A stretch of DNA of 64,000 nt, from positions 107,776 through 171,775 of the forward strand of contig JAFZIY010000024.1 of NCBI GenBank assembly GCA_017554105.1. Reading direction: 5' to 3'. Both the position numbers and the translations under genes were made by a program. Origin of the DNA: Prevotella sp. GTDB lineage: Bacteria > Bacteroidota > Bacteroidia > Bacteroidales > Bacteroidaceae. Under the pieces are notes generated by a model. That model was not told the origin of the DNA. It searched no databases and worked only from the letters and a program-made list of their open reading frames with translations. This document shows, piece by piece, positions 18,227 to 27,104 of this stretch (positions are counted from its first letter, which is position 1; each line of letters begins with the position of its first letter).

Positions 18227-19972
18227 TTAGGCTTGTGATTTTTCAATCCATGCAGCGATTTCGTCAACGGAGGGCTTCTGCATGTCGAGTTTATACTTCT
18301 TGACTATGTCGCCTATCTTCTGCTGCAGTCCCTGAGCCTTCTGCTCACGGATGTCCTGCACGAGATAGAAGCCTGCCTTGTTGATGACGGGAATCCACTC
18401 CTCGGGCACTCCTACTGCAGCCCATTCCTCTGCACTGCTCTTCGGGGCCTTCTTCTCGGGCTTCATCTGCGGGAACAGCATTATCTCGCCGATGGCGAAC
18501 TTACCCGTCATGAGCATCACGAGACGGTCGATGCCGATGCCGATACCGCTTGTGGGAGGCATGCCGTACTGCAGTGCGCGAAGGAAGTCGTGGTCTATTA
18601 TCATTGCCTCGTCGTCGCCCTTTGCAGCCAGTTTCATCTGCTCTACGAAACGCTCTTCCTGGTCTATCGGGTCGTTAAGCTCCGAGTATGCGTTCGCCAG
18701 TTCCTTGCCGTTCACCATCAGTTCGAAACGCTCGGTCAGTCCGGGCTTCGAGCGGTGTTTCTTTGTCAGAGGACTCATCTCTACGGGGTAGTCGGTGATG
18801 AATGTGGGCTGGATGAACGTTCCCTCTGCCGTCTCTCCGAATATCTCGTCGATGAGTTTTCCCTTGCCCATTGTCTCGGTGTCCTCGATGCCTAGTTTCT
18901 TTGCTATCTCGCGTATCTCGTCCTCGCTCTTGTCAGTGAGGTCGTAGCCGCTCTTCTCCTTTATCGCCTCAAGTATCGGAAGACGACGGTAGGGTGCCTT
19001 GAAACTGATTATGTTGCCGTCGATTTCCACCTCTGGCTTACCGTTCACGGCAACGCATATCTCCTCGAGCATCTTCTCGGTGAAGGACATCATCCAGTTG
19101 TAGTCCTTGTATGATACGTAGAGTTCCATGCAGGTGAACTCGGGGTTGTGGGTCTTGTCCATTCCCTCGTTGCGGAAGTTCTTTCCTATCTCATAGACGC
19201 CCTCGAATCCGCCTACTATCAGTCGCTTGAGGTACAACTCCGTTGCGATGCGCATGTACATGTCCTGGTTGAGCGCGTTGAAGTGGGTGATGAACGGGCG
19301 TGCTGTGGCTCCTCCCGCAATGCTCTGGAGCACGGGGGTCTCCACCTCGGTATATCCTGCCTCGTCAAGGATGCGGCGCATGGTGCGTGTGACGATGGCG
19401 CGCTTGAGGAAGGTGTCCTTCACCCCGTCGTTCACTACTAAGTCAACGTAGCGCTGGCGGTAGCGCAGTTCGGGGTCGTCGAACTTGTCGTATGCCACAC
19501 CGTCCTTGTATTTCACTATAGGCAGCGGCTTGAGACTCTTGCTGAGCACGGTGAGTTCCTTGGCATGAACGGAAATCTCGCCCATCTGGGTGCGGAACAC
19601 AAAGCCCTTGATGCCGATGAAGTCGCCGATGTCGAGGAGTTTCTTGAACACCACGTTGTACATGTCCTTGTTCTCGTCGGGACAGATGTCGTCGCGGGTG
19701 ACATATACCTGGATGCGTCCCTTGGAGTCCTGGAGTTCGATGAACGAGGCCTTGCCCATCACGCGGCGGCTCATCATTCTTCCCGCAATGCATACTGTCT
19801 CGGGCTCTTCGGTCGAGCCTTCCTCGGGATCCTTGAAGTTCTCGATGATGTCTGTGCTGAAAGCGGTAGTGGGGTACTCCGCAGCAGGGTACGGGTCGAT
19901 ACCAAGGTTCTTCAACTCCTGAAGACTCTGACGCCTTCCTATTTCTTGCTCACTCAGTTCTAATATGTTCAT
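18227..19972 (-). CDS. lysS: Lysyl-tRNA synthetase (class II)
   Basis: Charges tRNA-Lys. It has 581 residues: an N-terminal OB-fold anticodon-binding domain (about residues 60-180: [23 protein letters not shown]), then the class II catalytic core with motif 2 [14 protein letters not shown] near residue 270 and motif 3 [15 protein letters not shown] near residue 485. It exceeds the E. coli length by about 75 residues because of a C-terminal helical extension (from about residue 510: [20 protein letters not shown]). This extension is typical of Bacteroidales LysRS. A TACCTTTG box lies about 50 bases upstream. Confidence 0.97.
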   Translation of the reverse strand: MNILELSEQEIGRRQSLQELKNLGIDPYPAAEYPTTAFSTDIIENFKDPEEGSTEEPETVCIAGRMMSRRVMGKASFIELQDSKGRIQVYVTRDDICPDENKDMYNVVFKKLLDIGDFIGIKGFVFRTQMGEISVHAKELTVLSKSLKPLPIVKYKDGVAYDKFDDPELRYRQRYVDLVVNDGVKDTFLKRAIVTRTMRRILDEAGYTEVETPVLQSIAGGATARPFITHFNALNQDMYMRIATELYLKRLIVGGFEGVYEIGKNFRNEGMDKTHNPEFTCMELYVSYKDYNWMMSFTEKMLEEICVAVNGKPEVEIDGNIISFKAPYRRLPILEAIKEKSGYDLTDKSEDEIREIAKKLGIEDTETMGKGKLIDEIFGETAEGTFIQPTFITDYPVEMSPLTKKHRSKPGLTERFELMVNGKELANAYSELNDPIDQEERFVEQMKLAAKGDDEAMIIDHDFLRALQYGMPPTSGIGIGIDRLVMLMTGKFAIGEIMLFPQMKPEKKAPKSSAEEWAAVGVPEEWIPVINKAGFYLVQDIREQKAQGLQQKIGDIVKKYKLDMQKPSVDEIAAWIEKSQA

Positions 19973-20019
19973 TGTTTCGTATGTTTACTTTAAATCTCTC
20001 GATGATTCGTATTTGTGTG

Positions 20020-20027
20020 CAAAGGTA
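20020..20027 (-). promoter_or_regulatory. Bacteroidetes -7 box (TACCTTTG) for lysS
   Basis: An exact TAnnTTTG match on the - strand, about 50 bases before the lysS ATG. It would also transcribe gpsA. Confidence 0.55.
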
Positions 20028-20082
20028 CGAAATGTTTCCGAGATATCGCGCCTTTTCTCAGTTATTTTTAGTTTGAGACGGG

Positions 20083-20847
20083 TTACTCTGTGGCTCTTCT
20101 CCGGAACTCCGCGCATGTGATGGCGGTGGCTATCGCTACGTTGAGGGAGTCGGTGGTGTGCCTGCCCTCGGGGTAGTTGGGTATGAGAATACGGTCGGTT
20201 ATGATGCCAGACACGCTCGGAGAGATGCCCTTTCCCTCGTTGCCCATTACTATCACGCCTTCCTGTGAGAGCGACTTCGAGTGGATGTTCTCGCCGTCGA
20301 GCAGCGTTCCATAGACGGGCATCTGCTGTTTAAGTAATGAAAGCGTCTGCGGGAGGTCGGTGTATATCACCCGCACGCGGGCTATGCTACCCATAGTGGC
20401 CTGCACCACCTTGGGGTTATAGACGTCTGCCGTCTCGTGACTGCACAGTATTGTCTCGATGCCGAACCAGTCGGCAATGCGTATTATCGTACCGAGGTTT
20501 CCCGGGTCCTGAACGGAGTCGAGGGCAAGTGTCAGTTTTCCTTTAAGCGTTTCGGTGTAATCGTCTGATTCCTCGTTAGTTGGAATAGGGAACAAGGCAA
20601 GCACTTGCTGGGGGTGTTGCAGGAAACTGATGCGTGAGAGTTCCTCCTCGCTCACCGTCTCGACGTCTATCCCCCGAGTGTCGTTGCCGCTTATCCATTC
20701 GCTTGTGGCAAAGACCTTCCGGGGGCGCATTGCGTCAAGCAGGTCGCCAACGACCTTGGGGCCTTCTGCCACGAAGACTCCTTCCTTGGTCCTGTACTTC
20801 TTCTGCTCAAGTGAGCGAATGAGTTTGATGTTATTTTTTGTTAGCAT
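20083..20847 (-). CDS. SpoU/TrmH-family RNA 2'-O-methyltransferase
   Basis: SAM-dependent RNA ribose methyltransferase with the trefoil-knot SPOUT fold. Its 254 residues begin with an RNA-binding substrate domain (IKLIRSLEQKKYRTKEGVFVAEGPKVV). Motif 1 is DSVQDPGNLGTIIRIADWFG, motif 2 is VIVMGNEGKGIS and motif 3 is DSLNVAIATAITCAEF. Its ATG lies inside the last codons of the upstream GHL10 gene (17-base overlap), which suggests translational coupling. It is one of three SpoU genes in the window; the target nucleotide (rRNA or tRNA) cannot be told. Confidence 0.9.
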   Translation of the reverse strand: MLTKNNIKLIRSLEQKKYRTKEGVFVAEGPKVVGDLLDAMRPRKVFATSEWISGNDTRGIDVETVSEEELSRISFLQHPQQVLALFPIPTNEESDDYTETLKGKLTLALDSVQDPGNLGTIIRIADWFGIETILCSHETADVYNPKVVQATMGSIARVRVIYTDLPQTLSLLKQQMPVYGTLLDGENIHSKSLSQEGVIVMGNEGKGISPSVSGIITDRILIPNYPEGRHTTDSLNVAIATAITCAEFRRRATE

Positions 20848-22516
20848 CTTCTTTCTTTATCCATCCGAGACGGTGCGTCTTGCCTTTCTTTCCAAGAGAA
20901 TGGACGGAATAGAACCCGCACGGCAGCGTTCTGATGTCGATGACGTCAGAGTTATAGGGACGTGTGGCAACGGGTGTTCCTGCAATAGTCTTGAATACAA
21001 CGAACTCGGCGTCGAGGACGCTGGGACGACTGGGGAGTCTCACGCTGCGGCCATCGTTGGGCAGCAGGTGGGGAGTGTCAGACTTCTGTATCGTCCTGCC
21101 CATGCGTGCCGCCTCGCTCTCGTTACCGAACCTGTCGATGGCGCATACGGCATAGTTGTATTGTTTCTGGGTGTCTATCGTGAGCGATGTTCCCTCCACG
21201 AGTTGCGCTATCAGGTTTCTCACGTCGTTTACGTCGACCACATCCTCACGCGACGCATAGACGTTGTAGAGTACGTTGGGGCTCTCGCTCCTGCTGCGGG
21301 CAGCGTTCCATGTGAGCAGTTGCTTGCCGTCCACCTCCGTGATGCGCAGGTTAGAGGGTGCCGTAGGAGGCGTCTTGTGTAGCCAGGACATCGCAGGCAC
21401 AAGGGCAGGGTAGCGGTCGAACTCGTTGATGGTGAAGTCGTAGAGTCCCTTAGTGTTCTCCGTGAAGAAACGGCTTCTGAAGTATGTGTGTCCTAATCCT
21501 ATCTGACGGAGGTAGTTCATCTGCCTCTGTACGTCGATAAGTTTCCATTTGCCCTCCGACGGGTGCATGAAGTAGATGCCCAGTCCCGGGGCCATTATCC
21601 TGCCGTAAGAGTTCTCTTTCCAGTCGAGGGCGAAGGGGTAGAAGTTGTCGCCCCTGAAATATATCATTGGGAACTCGGCGTCCATAAGACCGTCTTTCAG
21701 CCACTGCTGCGCATCCTGCGCAACTGCCGTACGGGCGTTCCATCCGCGACTGCTGTATCTCCTCAGGTCGTCGTGCTTTCCTACGGGTGAGCAACTGAGC
21801 ATCACCCAGGGCTTTTCCTGCTTTATGGCTGTGTTTATGGCTCTCACGATGCGTGTGATGTTCTCGCGGCACTTTGCCCTGTTCGAGGGCATCTTCCATG
21901 CGTCGGGATAGCGTATGTAGTCGAGGTGGATGCCGTCGACGTCATATTTCCTTACTATCTCGGCGCAGATGCTCGCGATATAGGGAGCCGTCTCGGGGTG
22001 CTCGGGGTCGATGTAGCCGTCGCTTCCTATCTTGCGCAGGATGTTAGGATGCTTCTTTCTCAGTTGTTGTGCGGCGTAGGAGTTCCACGGTCCTATGGGC
22101 AATGTCACCACCCATGAGTGTATCTGCATTCCCCTTGCGTGACACTGTTCTATGGCGAACTGCAGGGGGTCGTAGCCGGGATATTTGCCTGGCGACCCTG
22201 TGATGTTCTGGTCCCACGGCTCTATGTCGCTGTGATATATGGTCGACGCCCTCACTCTCGACTGCATCAGCACGAGGTTCACTCCTGCCTTCTGCAGTTT
22301 GTCGAGGATGTCGGTCAGTTCCTTTTGCTGTCTCCTTATGTTCTCCTGCGAGTTTGCCTTTGTGTCTGGCCAGTCAAGACTCTTTACTGTTGTCAGCCAT
22401 ACGGCACGCACCTCCCTCTTTGGTGTCCCGTCGAAGTTGAGGTTCATCTCGTTCTGAGCATCTGCCGCAAGTGACAGAATGGCGGCAATTGCTATAATTA
22501 TAAGTTTCTTTTTCAT
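20831..22516 (-). CDS. Glycosyl-hydrolase-like 10 family (DUF187/YngK-like) secreted protein
   Basis: Secreted TIM-barrel protein of the GHL10 family (PF02638), predicted to act on glycans, perhaps cell-wall material. The ATG at 22516 (MKKKLIIIAIAAILSLAADAQ) gives 561 residues with a signal peptide. Family signatures seen are KREVRAVWLTTVKSLDWP at the domain start, LQKAGVNLVLMQSRVRAST, YDPLQFAIEQCHARGMQIHSW, KYDVDGIHLDYIRYP (acidic barrel residues) and VMLSCSPVGK. A fibronectin-III-like segment and a short C-terminal sorting-like domain follow residue 420. A TATCTTTG box at 22526-22533 would give an almost leaderless transcript. Confidence 0.85.
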   Translation of the reverse strand: MKKKLIIIAIAAILSLAADAQNEMNLNFDGTPKREVRAVWLTTVKSLDWPDTKANSQENIRRQQKELTDILDKLQKAGVNLVLMQSRVRASTIYHSDIEPWDQNITGSPGKYPGYDPLQFAIEQCHARGMQIHSWVVTLPIGPWNSYAAQQLRKKHPNILRKIGSDGYIDPEHPETAPYIASICAEIVRKYDVDGIHLDYIRYPDAWKMPSNRAKCRENITRIVRAINTAIKQEKPWVMLSCSPVGKHDDLRRYSSRGWNARTAVAQDAQQWLKDGLMDAEFPMIYFRGDNFYPFALDWKENSYGRIMAPGLGIYFMHPSEGKWKLIDVQRQMNYLRQIGLGHTYFRSRFFTENTKGLYDFTINEFDRYPALVPAMSWLHKTPPTAPSNLRITEVDGKQLLTWNAARSRSESPNVLYNVYASREDVVDVNDVRNLIAQLVEGTSLTIDTQKQYNYAVCAIDRFGNESEAARMGRTIQKSDTPHLLPNDGRSVRLPSRPSVLDAEFVVFKTIAGTPVATRPYNSDVIDIRTLPCGFYSVHSLGKKGKTHRLGWIKKEDANKK

Positions 22517-22525
22517 ATTCGTTTG

Positions 22526-22583
22526 CAAAGATAATTATATTTTCGGCAATCCTTTGCATCTTTGATAAAAAATCGTATCTTTG
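22526..22583. promoter_or_regulatory. Divergent promoters between the GHL10 gene and cstA
   Basis: On the + strand TTTG (22553-22556), 19 bases, TATCTTTG (22576-22583) is an exact consensus promoter for cstA. On the - strand 22533-22526 reads TATCTTTG for the GHL10 gene, without a good -33 element. Confidence 0.65.
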
Positions 22584-22616
22584 CACTCAGAATTAATGAA
22601 TAAAAGAATTAATTAA

Positions 22617-24059
22617 ATGATAACATTCATTTTCAGCCTCGTGGCGCTTGTGCTGGGATATCTCTTCTACGGTAAACTGGTGGAGAGGATTTTCTCACCA
22701 GATGACAGAGAGACGCCCGCGGTGAGAATCAACGACGGTGTGGATTACATTGTTCTTCCTGGATGGAAGGTGTTTATGATTCAGTTCCTTAACATCGCGG
22801 GTACAGGTCCTATCTTCGGTGCCATCATGGGAGCGCAGTTCGGTCCTTCCGCCTATTTGTGGATAGTGTTTGGCTGTATCTTTGCGGGTGCCGTTCACGA
22901 CTACCTCTCCGGAATGTTATCATTACGTCACGACGGTGCCGGGCAGCCGGAACTCATCGGGCATTATCTGGGAAAGACGACCAAGACGGTGATGCTTGTC
23001 TTCAGTGTCTTCCTGCTGGTGATGGTAGGTGCCGTGTTCGTATATTCTCCCGCCCTTATCCTCGGTGGTATCTGTGGCGAAGGTCTTACCTGGGTTTATA
23101 TCTGGTGCGGCATCATCTTCGTTTACTATATTATCGCCACCATGCTTCCTATAGACAAGATAATAGGAAAGGTATATCCGCTGTTTGCCATCTCGATGCT
23201 CTTCATGGCGGTGGCACTCATGGTTGTACTCTTTATAAAGTGGCCCGCGCTGCCTGAGTTGTACGACGGCATTCATGGCGAGGGGTTCAAGTCGCCTATC
23301 TTCCCCGCGCTGTTCATAACCATCGCCTGTGGTGCTATAAGTGGTTTCCACGCCACCCAGACGCCTCTGATGGCACGTTGTATCAAAAGCGAGAGGATGG
23401 GACGCCCCATGTTCTACGGAGCAATGATAACAGAGGGTATCGTGGCACTGATATGGGCAACCATTTCTATGTATTTCTTCTATGGAGGTGCTGCTCAGGA
23501 CTTAGGCGCTCCTCTGTCGTTGCAGGCACCTGAGGTTGTAACCACAGTCAGTCAGGGATGGCTGGGAACGTTTGGAGGTATTCTGGCACTCCTCGGAGTT
23601 GTCGCTGCTCCTATCACCAGCGGTGACACCGCTTTGCGCTCCGCCCGTCTTATCATTGCGGAGTTCATCCGCCTTGAGCAGAAGAGTTACCTGAAACGTA
23701 TATATATATGTATTCCACTATTCGGAATCACGTTGCTTCTTCTTTTCTTTAACATAAAGAATCCCGATGGATTCAATGTGATATGGAGTTATTTCGGATG
23801 GGCAAACCAGACGCTTGCAGTATTCACGCTATGGGCAATAACGGTATATCTCGTGAGAGCTCACAAACCCTGGATAATAACGATGCTGCCCGCATTGTTC
23901 ATGACGGTGGTGTGCTCTACGTTCATCATCATCTCTCCTAATGCCTTCGGTCTGGACATGACTGTAGGATATTGCGTGGGCGGTGCTGCCCTGATTGTCT
24001 CTTTGGCGTGGTTCTTCATGTGGAAGGGAAAGGAACGAGTTAAGAATGATAATCATTAA
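22617..24059 (+). CDS. cstA: Carbon starvation protein CstA-family transporter
   Basis: Inner-membrane transporter of the CstA family, which imports peptides or pyruvate on nutrient limitation. Its 480 residues form about 13 membrane segments. Characteristic motifs are LNIAGTGPIFGAIMGAQFGPSAYLWIVFGCIF, here the first 20 residues of the family core near residue 58, the HDYLSGMLSLRHDGAGQPE loop near residue 100, and SGFHATQTPLMARC near residue 245. It is shorter than E. coli CstA (about 700 residues), as usual for Bacteroidales. A consensus promoter lies directly upstream, and a beta-barrel gene follows after 22 bases. Confidence 0.9.
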   Translation: MITFIFSLVALVLGYLFYGKLVERIFSPDDRETPAVRINDGVDYIVLPGWKVFMIQFLNIAGTGPIFGAIMGAQFGPSAYLWIVFGCIFAGAVHDYLSGMLSLRHDGAGQPELIGHYLGKTTKTVMLVFSVFLLVMVGAVFVYSPALILGGICGEGLTWVYIWCGIIFVYYIIATMLPIDKIIGKVYPLFAISMLFMAVALMVVLFIKWPALPELYDGIHGEGFKSPIFPALFITIACGAISGFHATQTPLMARCIKSERMGRPMFYGAMITEGIVALIWATISMYFFYGGAAQDLGAPLSLQAPEVVTTVSQGWLGTFGGILALLGVVAAPITSGDTALRSARLIIAEFIRLEQKSYLKRIYICIPLFGITLLLLFFNIKNPDGFNVIWSYFGWANQTLAVFTLWAITVYLVRAHKPWIITMLPALFMTVVCSTFIIISPNAFGLDMTVGYCVGGAALIVSLAWFFMWKGKERVKNDNH

Positions 24060-24081
24060 TAATTTTAAAATATTGAATGCT

Positions 24082-24576
24082 ATGAAGAAAATTGCAATGT
24101 TTATTATCGCGCTGGCAATGTCTATTACTGCCAATGCACAGTTTGAACAGGGAAAGGTTTATGTGGGCGCTTCGCTTACGGGTCTTGATCTCAGTTACAG
24201 CGGTCAGGAGAAATTCCATCTTGGCGCACAGGCCACAGGCGGATATTTCATCATGGACAACATCATGCTTAAGGCAAGCGCTGGTGTTAACTATTATGGT
24301 GAGAAAGACGCTCCTACAGATCTCACGCTTGGTGTGGGCGGAAGATACTATATCCTGCAAAACGGTCTTTTCCTTGGTGTGAATGCCAAGTTCCTGCATG
24401 CTAACCACGACCATAACGACATCATGCCGGGAATCGAGGTGGGATATGCGTTCTTTGTGAGCCGTACCGTTACCATAGAGCCCAGTATCTATTACGACCA
24501 GTCTTTCCGCAAGCATTCCGACTACAGCAAGTTCGGTGCAAGCGTTGGCATTGGTGTATATTTGTTTAAGGATTAA
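24082..24576 (+). CDS. Small outer-membrane beta-barrel protein
   Basis: A 164-residue exported protein with signal MKKIAMFIIALAMSITANAQ. The mature part consists of alternating-pattern strands (GKVYVGASLTGLDLSYSG, LGAQATGGYFIMDNIMLKAS, LTLGVGGRYYI, IEPSIYYDQSF, GASVGIGVYLF) ending in an aromatic residue near the C-terminus, as in OmpW/OmpX-like eight-stranded barrels. Ligand or role is unknown. The start at 24082 is chosen because the longer frame begins inside cstA. It lies between cstA and nadC in a same-direction run and is probably co-transcribed. Confidence 0.82.
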   Translation: MKKIAMFIIALAMSITANAQFEQGKVYVGASLTGLDLSYSGQEKFHLGAQATGGYFIMDNIMLKASAGVNYYGEKDAPTDLTLGVGGRYYILQNGLFLGVNAKFLHANHDHNDIMPGIEVGYAFFVSRTVTIEPSIYYDQSFRKHSDYSKFGASVGIGVYLFKD

Positions 24577-24599
24577 TCAAGGAGTTAACAATACAAGGT

Positions 24600-25448
24600 A
24601 TGTTATCAGTTGACGAATTAGTAGACAGGCTTATTGACCTTGCGTTTGCAGAGGACATAGGTGATGGCGACCATACCACCCTTTGCTGTATCCCCGAGGA
24701 TGCGGTAGGCAAGAGCAAACTCCTGATAAAGGAGGACGGAATACTTGCGGGTGTGGAGATTGCCAAGAAGGTGTTCGCGCGCTTCGACCCCACCATGCAG
24801 GTGGAGGTGTTGATGGGCGATGGTACTAAGGTGAAGAAGGGCGATGTGGCAATGATTGTTACCGGAAAGATTCGCTCTTTGCTCCAGACAGAGCGCCTGA
24901 TGCTTAATATCATGCAGAGAATGAGTGGTATCGCCACGATGACCAACCGTTATGTAGAACTCCTGGAGGGAACGAAGACTCATGTTCTCGACACGCGTAA
25001 GACCACTCCTGGAATGCGTATGCTCGAGAAGATGGCTGTAAAGATTGGTGGCGGCGTGAACCACAGAATCGGTCTTTTTGACATGATTCTCCTTAAGGAC
25101 AATCACGTTGACTTCTCCGGTGGAATAAGCAACGCTATTACACGTTGCCACAAGTATCTTGAGGAGAAGGGACTGAATCTGAAGATAGAGATAGAGGTCC
25201 GTTCTTTCGACGAGATACAACAGGTAATGGAGTGCGGTGGCGTTGACCGCATCATGCTCGACAACTTCAGTGTCGAGGATACCCGTAAGGCAGTCGAGAT
25301 GATAGGTGGCAAGTATGAGACAGAGTCGAGTGGTGGAATAACCTTTGACACGATTCGTGCTTATGCAGAGTGCGGTGTCGATTTTGTTTCTGTAGGTGCC
25401 CTTACTCATTCTGTCAAGGGACTTGATATGAGTTTCAAGGCATGCTGA
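24600..25448 (+). CDS. nadC: Nicotinate-nucleotide pyrophosphorylase (carboxylating)
   Basis: Quinolinate phosphoribosyltransferase of de novo NAD synthesis; it converts quinolinate and PRPP to nicotinate mononucleotide. Its 282 residues match the family length. Motifs are AEDIGDGDHTT near residue 18, the active-site HVLDTRKTTPGMR near residue 128, KIGGGVNHRIGLFDMILLKDN near residue 143, and the C-terminal ESSGGITFDTIRAYAECGVDFVSVG (first 20 residues typical phosphate loop). nadA and nadB are not nearby. The stop overlaps the start of the M23 peptidase gene by 7 bases. Confidence 0.95.
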   Translation: MLSVDELVDRLIDLAFAEDIGDGDHTTLCCIPEDAVGKSKLLIKEDGILAGVEIAKKVFARFDPTMQVEVLMGDGTKVKKGDVAMIVTGKIRSLLQTERLMLNIMQRMSGIATMTNRYVELLEGTKTHVLDTRKTTPGMRMLEKMAVKIGGGVNHRIGLFDMILLKDNHVDFSGGISNAITRCHKYLEEKGLNLKIEIEVRSFDEIQQVMECGGVDRIMLDNFSVEDTRKAVEMIGGKYETESSGGITFDTIRAYAECGVDFVSVGALTHSVKGLDMSFKAC

Positions 25449-27064
25449 CATCATTATTGCTCAGTACCCTGTTAAGTTTCTCCTCACCAGTTCACTATGA
25501 GATATCGTTGGCGGGAAATTTTGGAGAACCACGTCCAAATCATTTCCATGCCGGCTGTGACATCAAGACAGAACAGGTAGAGGGGAAGCCTTTGTTTGCT
25601 ATTGCCGATGGCTATGTGTGCAGAGTGACGGTTGGTATCTCCGGCTTCGGGAATGCTATTTACGTGCGTCATCCCAACGGCTACACAAGCGTATATTGTC
25701 ATCTGCAGCGTTTCACGCCACAGATAGAGGCAATGGTGAAGAAATGGCAATACGAGCATGAGCAATATGTTGCCGACGTGGAATTGAGTCCTACCGATTT
25801 CCCCGTCTCAGAAGGACAGTTGGTAGCCATCAGCGGTAATACGGGAGCGAGCACGGCACCACATCTTCATCTTGAGATTCATGACACACGCACATGGGAC
25901 GTGCTTGACCCTCTTGATTTCATCGGAAAGTTTATCAAGGACACCACCTCTCCAACAGCCGATGCCATTATGGCAGTACCCGTTGAGGGCGAGGGCTCGT
26001 TCTGCGGGAAGTCCTATAAGCAGCGCTATGCGCTGTCTGAGAACATGACAGAGATGGACGCATGGGGAAAGGTGGGCTTTGCCTTGCATGCGGAGGATAA
26101 GATGGAAGGCAGCTGGAACCGTTTCGGCATTCGCTATACCACCCTTATCGTTGATGGAGATACTGTTTTCAGTAGTAATGTCAATCGCATACCAATAGCA
26201 TGTCATCGTATGGTGAACTCCTGGGGCGACTATGATTATTACAAGGAGAATCAGGTGTGGTTTATGAAGTCGTTCATCGACCCGGGTAATACGTTGCCCG
26301 TCATCTCCGCTGATGATAATCTTGGAATAATAACGTTCAACGAGGAAAGGCCATATAATATTAGGTACGTCCTGTGTGACTATTTCGGGAACAGCAAGGA
26401 GTACAGTTTTGTCGTTAATGGAAAGAGACAGGACATAGAACCCCGTAAGTCATCCGGAACTTATCTGCTTGCATGTAACAAGGACAATGATATCTCGCTT
26501 CAGAATATCCGTCTCCATCTGAAAAAGGGCCTGCTGCCAAAAGACCTTTATATAACACCGCAGGAAGTCGCGTGCCATGAGGGTATTTCCGATGCCTATA
26601 CTTTCCGTGATGTCGTGACACCTATTTTCGATTGGGGAGAGTTAAGCCTGAGGGTACTTAATCCTGTTGACGACACAAATAAGTTGTACATCGTGTGCCA
26701 CGATATTTACGACCGTTATCAGGAAGGGGAGTATAAGGACGGATGGGTCACGGGACGCATTCGTGACTTGGGACTCGGCTATGAGGTGGCATACGACAAC
26801 ACTCCTCCAGAGATTGTCATAGAGTCAACGTCGTCGGGAGTGCTGCGGCTTAATGTCTATGACAACAAGAGTGGACTCGCATCCTTCAAGACGTACGTCG
26901 ATGGTAAGTTCGTGCTTTTTACTGACATCCCAAGGTCGACAAATAAGGTGTGTCACCTTTCAGACACTCCTATAAAACCAACGGGAAAGACGCGTACACT
27001 TACCGTATATGCAAAGGATAATTGCAACAACACGGTTCAGATAAACTCCCATTTCGACTATTAA
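25442..27064 (+). CDS. M23 family metallopeptidase (LytM-like)
   Basis: Exported zinc peptidase that probably cuts or remodels peptidoglycan cross-bridges. Its 540 residues start MLTSLLLSTLLSFSSP, a signal sequence. The LytM zinc motifs HxxxD (H36-A-G-C-D40) and HLHLEIHD near residue 140 are intact, so it is probably active. The remaining 390 residues form an extracytoplasmic region with Ig-like strands and no motif I recognise; the layout matches M23 proteins of Bacteroidales. The ATG overlaps the nadC stop by 7 bases, indicating translational coupling. Confidence 0.88.
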   Translation: MLTSLLLSTLLSFSSPVHYEISLAGNFGEPRPNHFHAGCDIKTEQVEGKPLFAIADGYVCRVTVGISGFGNAIYVRHPNGYTSVYCHLQRFTPQIEAMVKKWQYEHEQYVADVELSPTDFPVSEGQLVAISGNTGASTAPHLHLEIHDTRTWDVLDPLDFIGKFIKDTTSPTADAIMAVPVEGEGSFCGKSYKQRYALSENMTEMDAWGKVGFALHAEDKMEGSWNRFGIRYTTLIVDGDTVFSSNVNRIPIACHRMVNSWGDYDYYKENQVWFMKSFIDPGNTLPVISADDNLGIITFNEERPYNIRYVLCDYFGNSKEYSFVVNGKRQDIEPRKSSGTYLLACNKDNDISLQNIRLHLKKGLLPKDLYITPQEVACHEGISDAYTFRDVVTPIFDWGELSLRVLNPVDDTNKLYIVCHDIYDRYQEGEYKDGWVTGRIRDLGLGYEVAYDNTPPEIVIESTSSGVLRLNVYDNKSGLASFKTYVDGKFVLFTDIPRSTNKVCHLSDTPIKPTGKTRTLTVYAKDNCNNTVQINSHFDY

Positions 27065-27104
27065 ATGACTATTGCGCTCCGCAATACTTAAAACAATAAA
27101 TTAT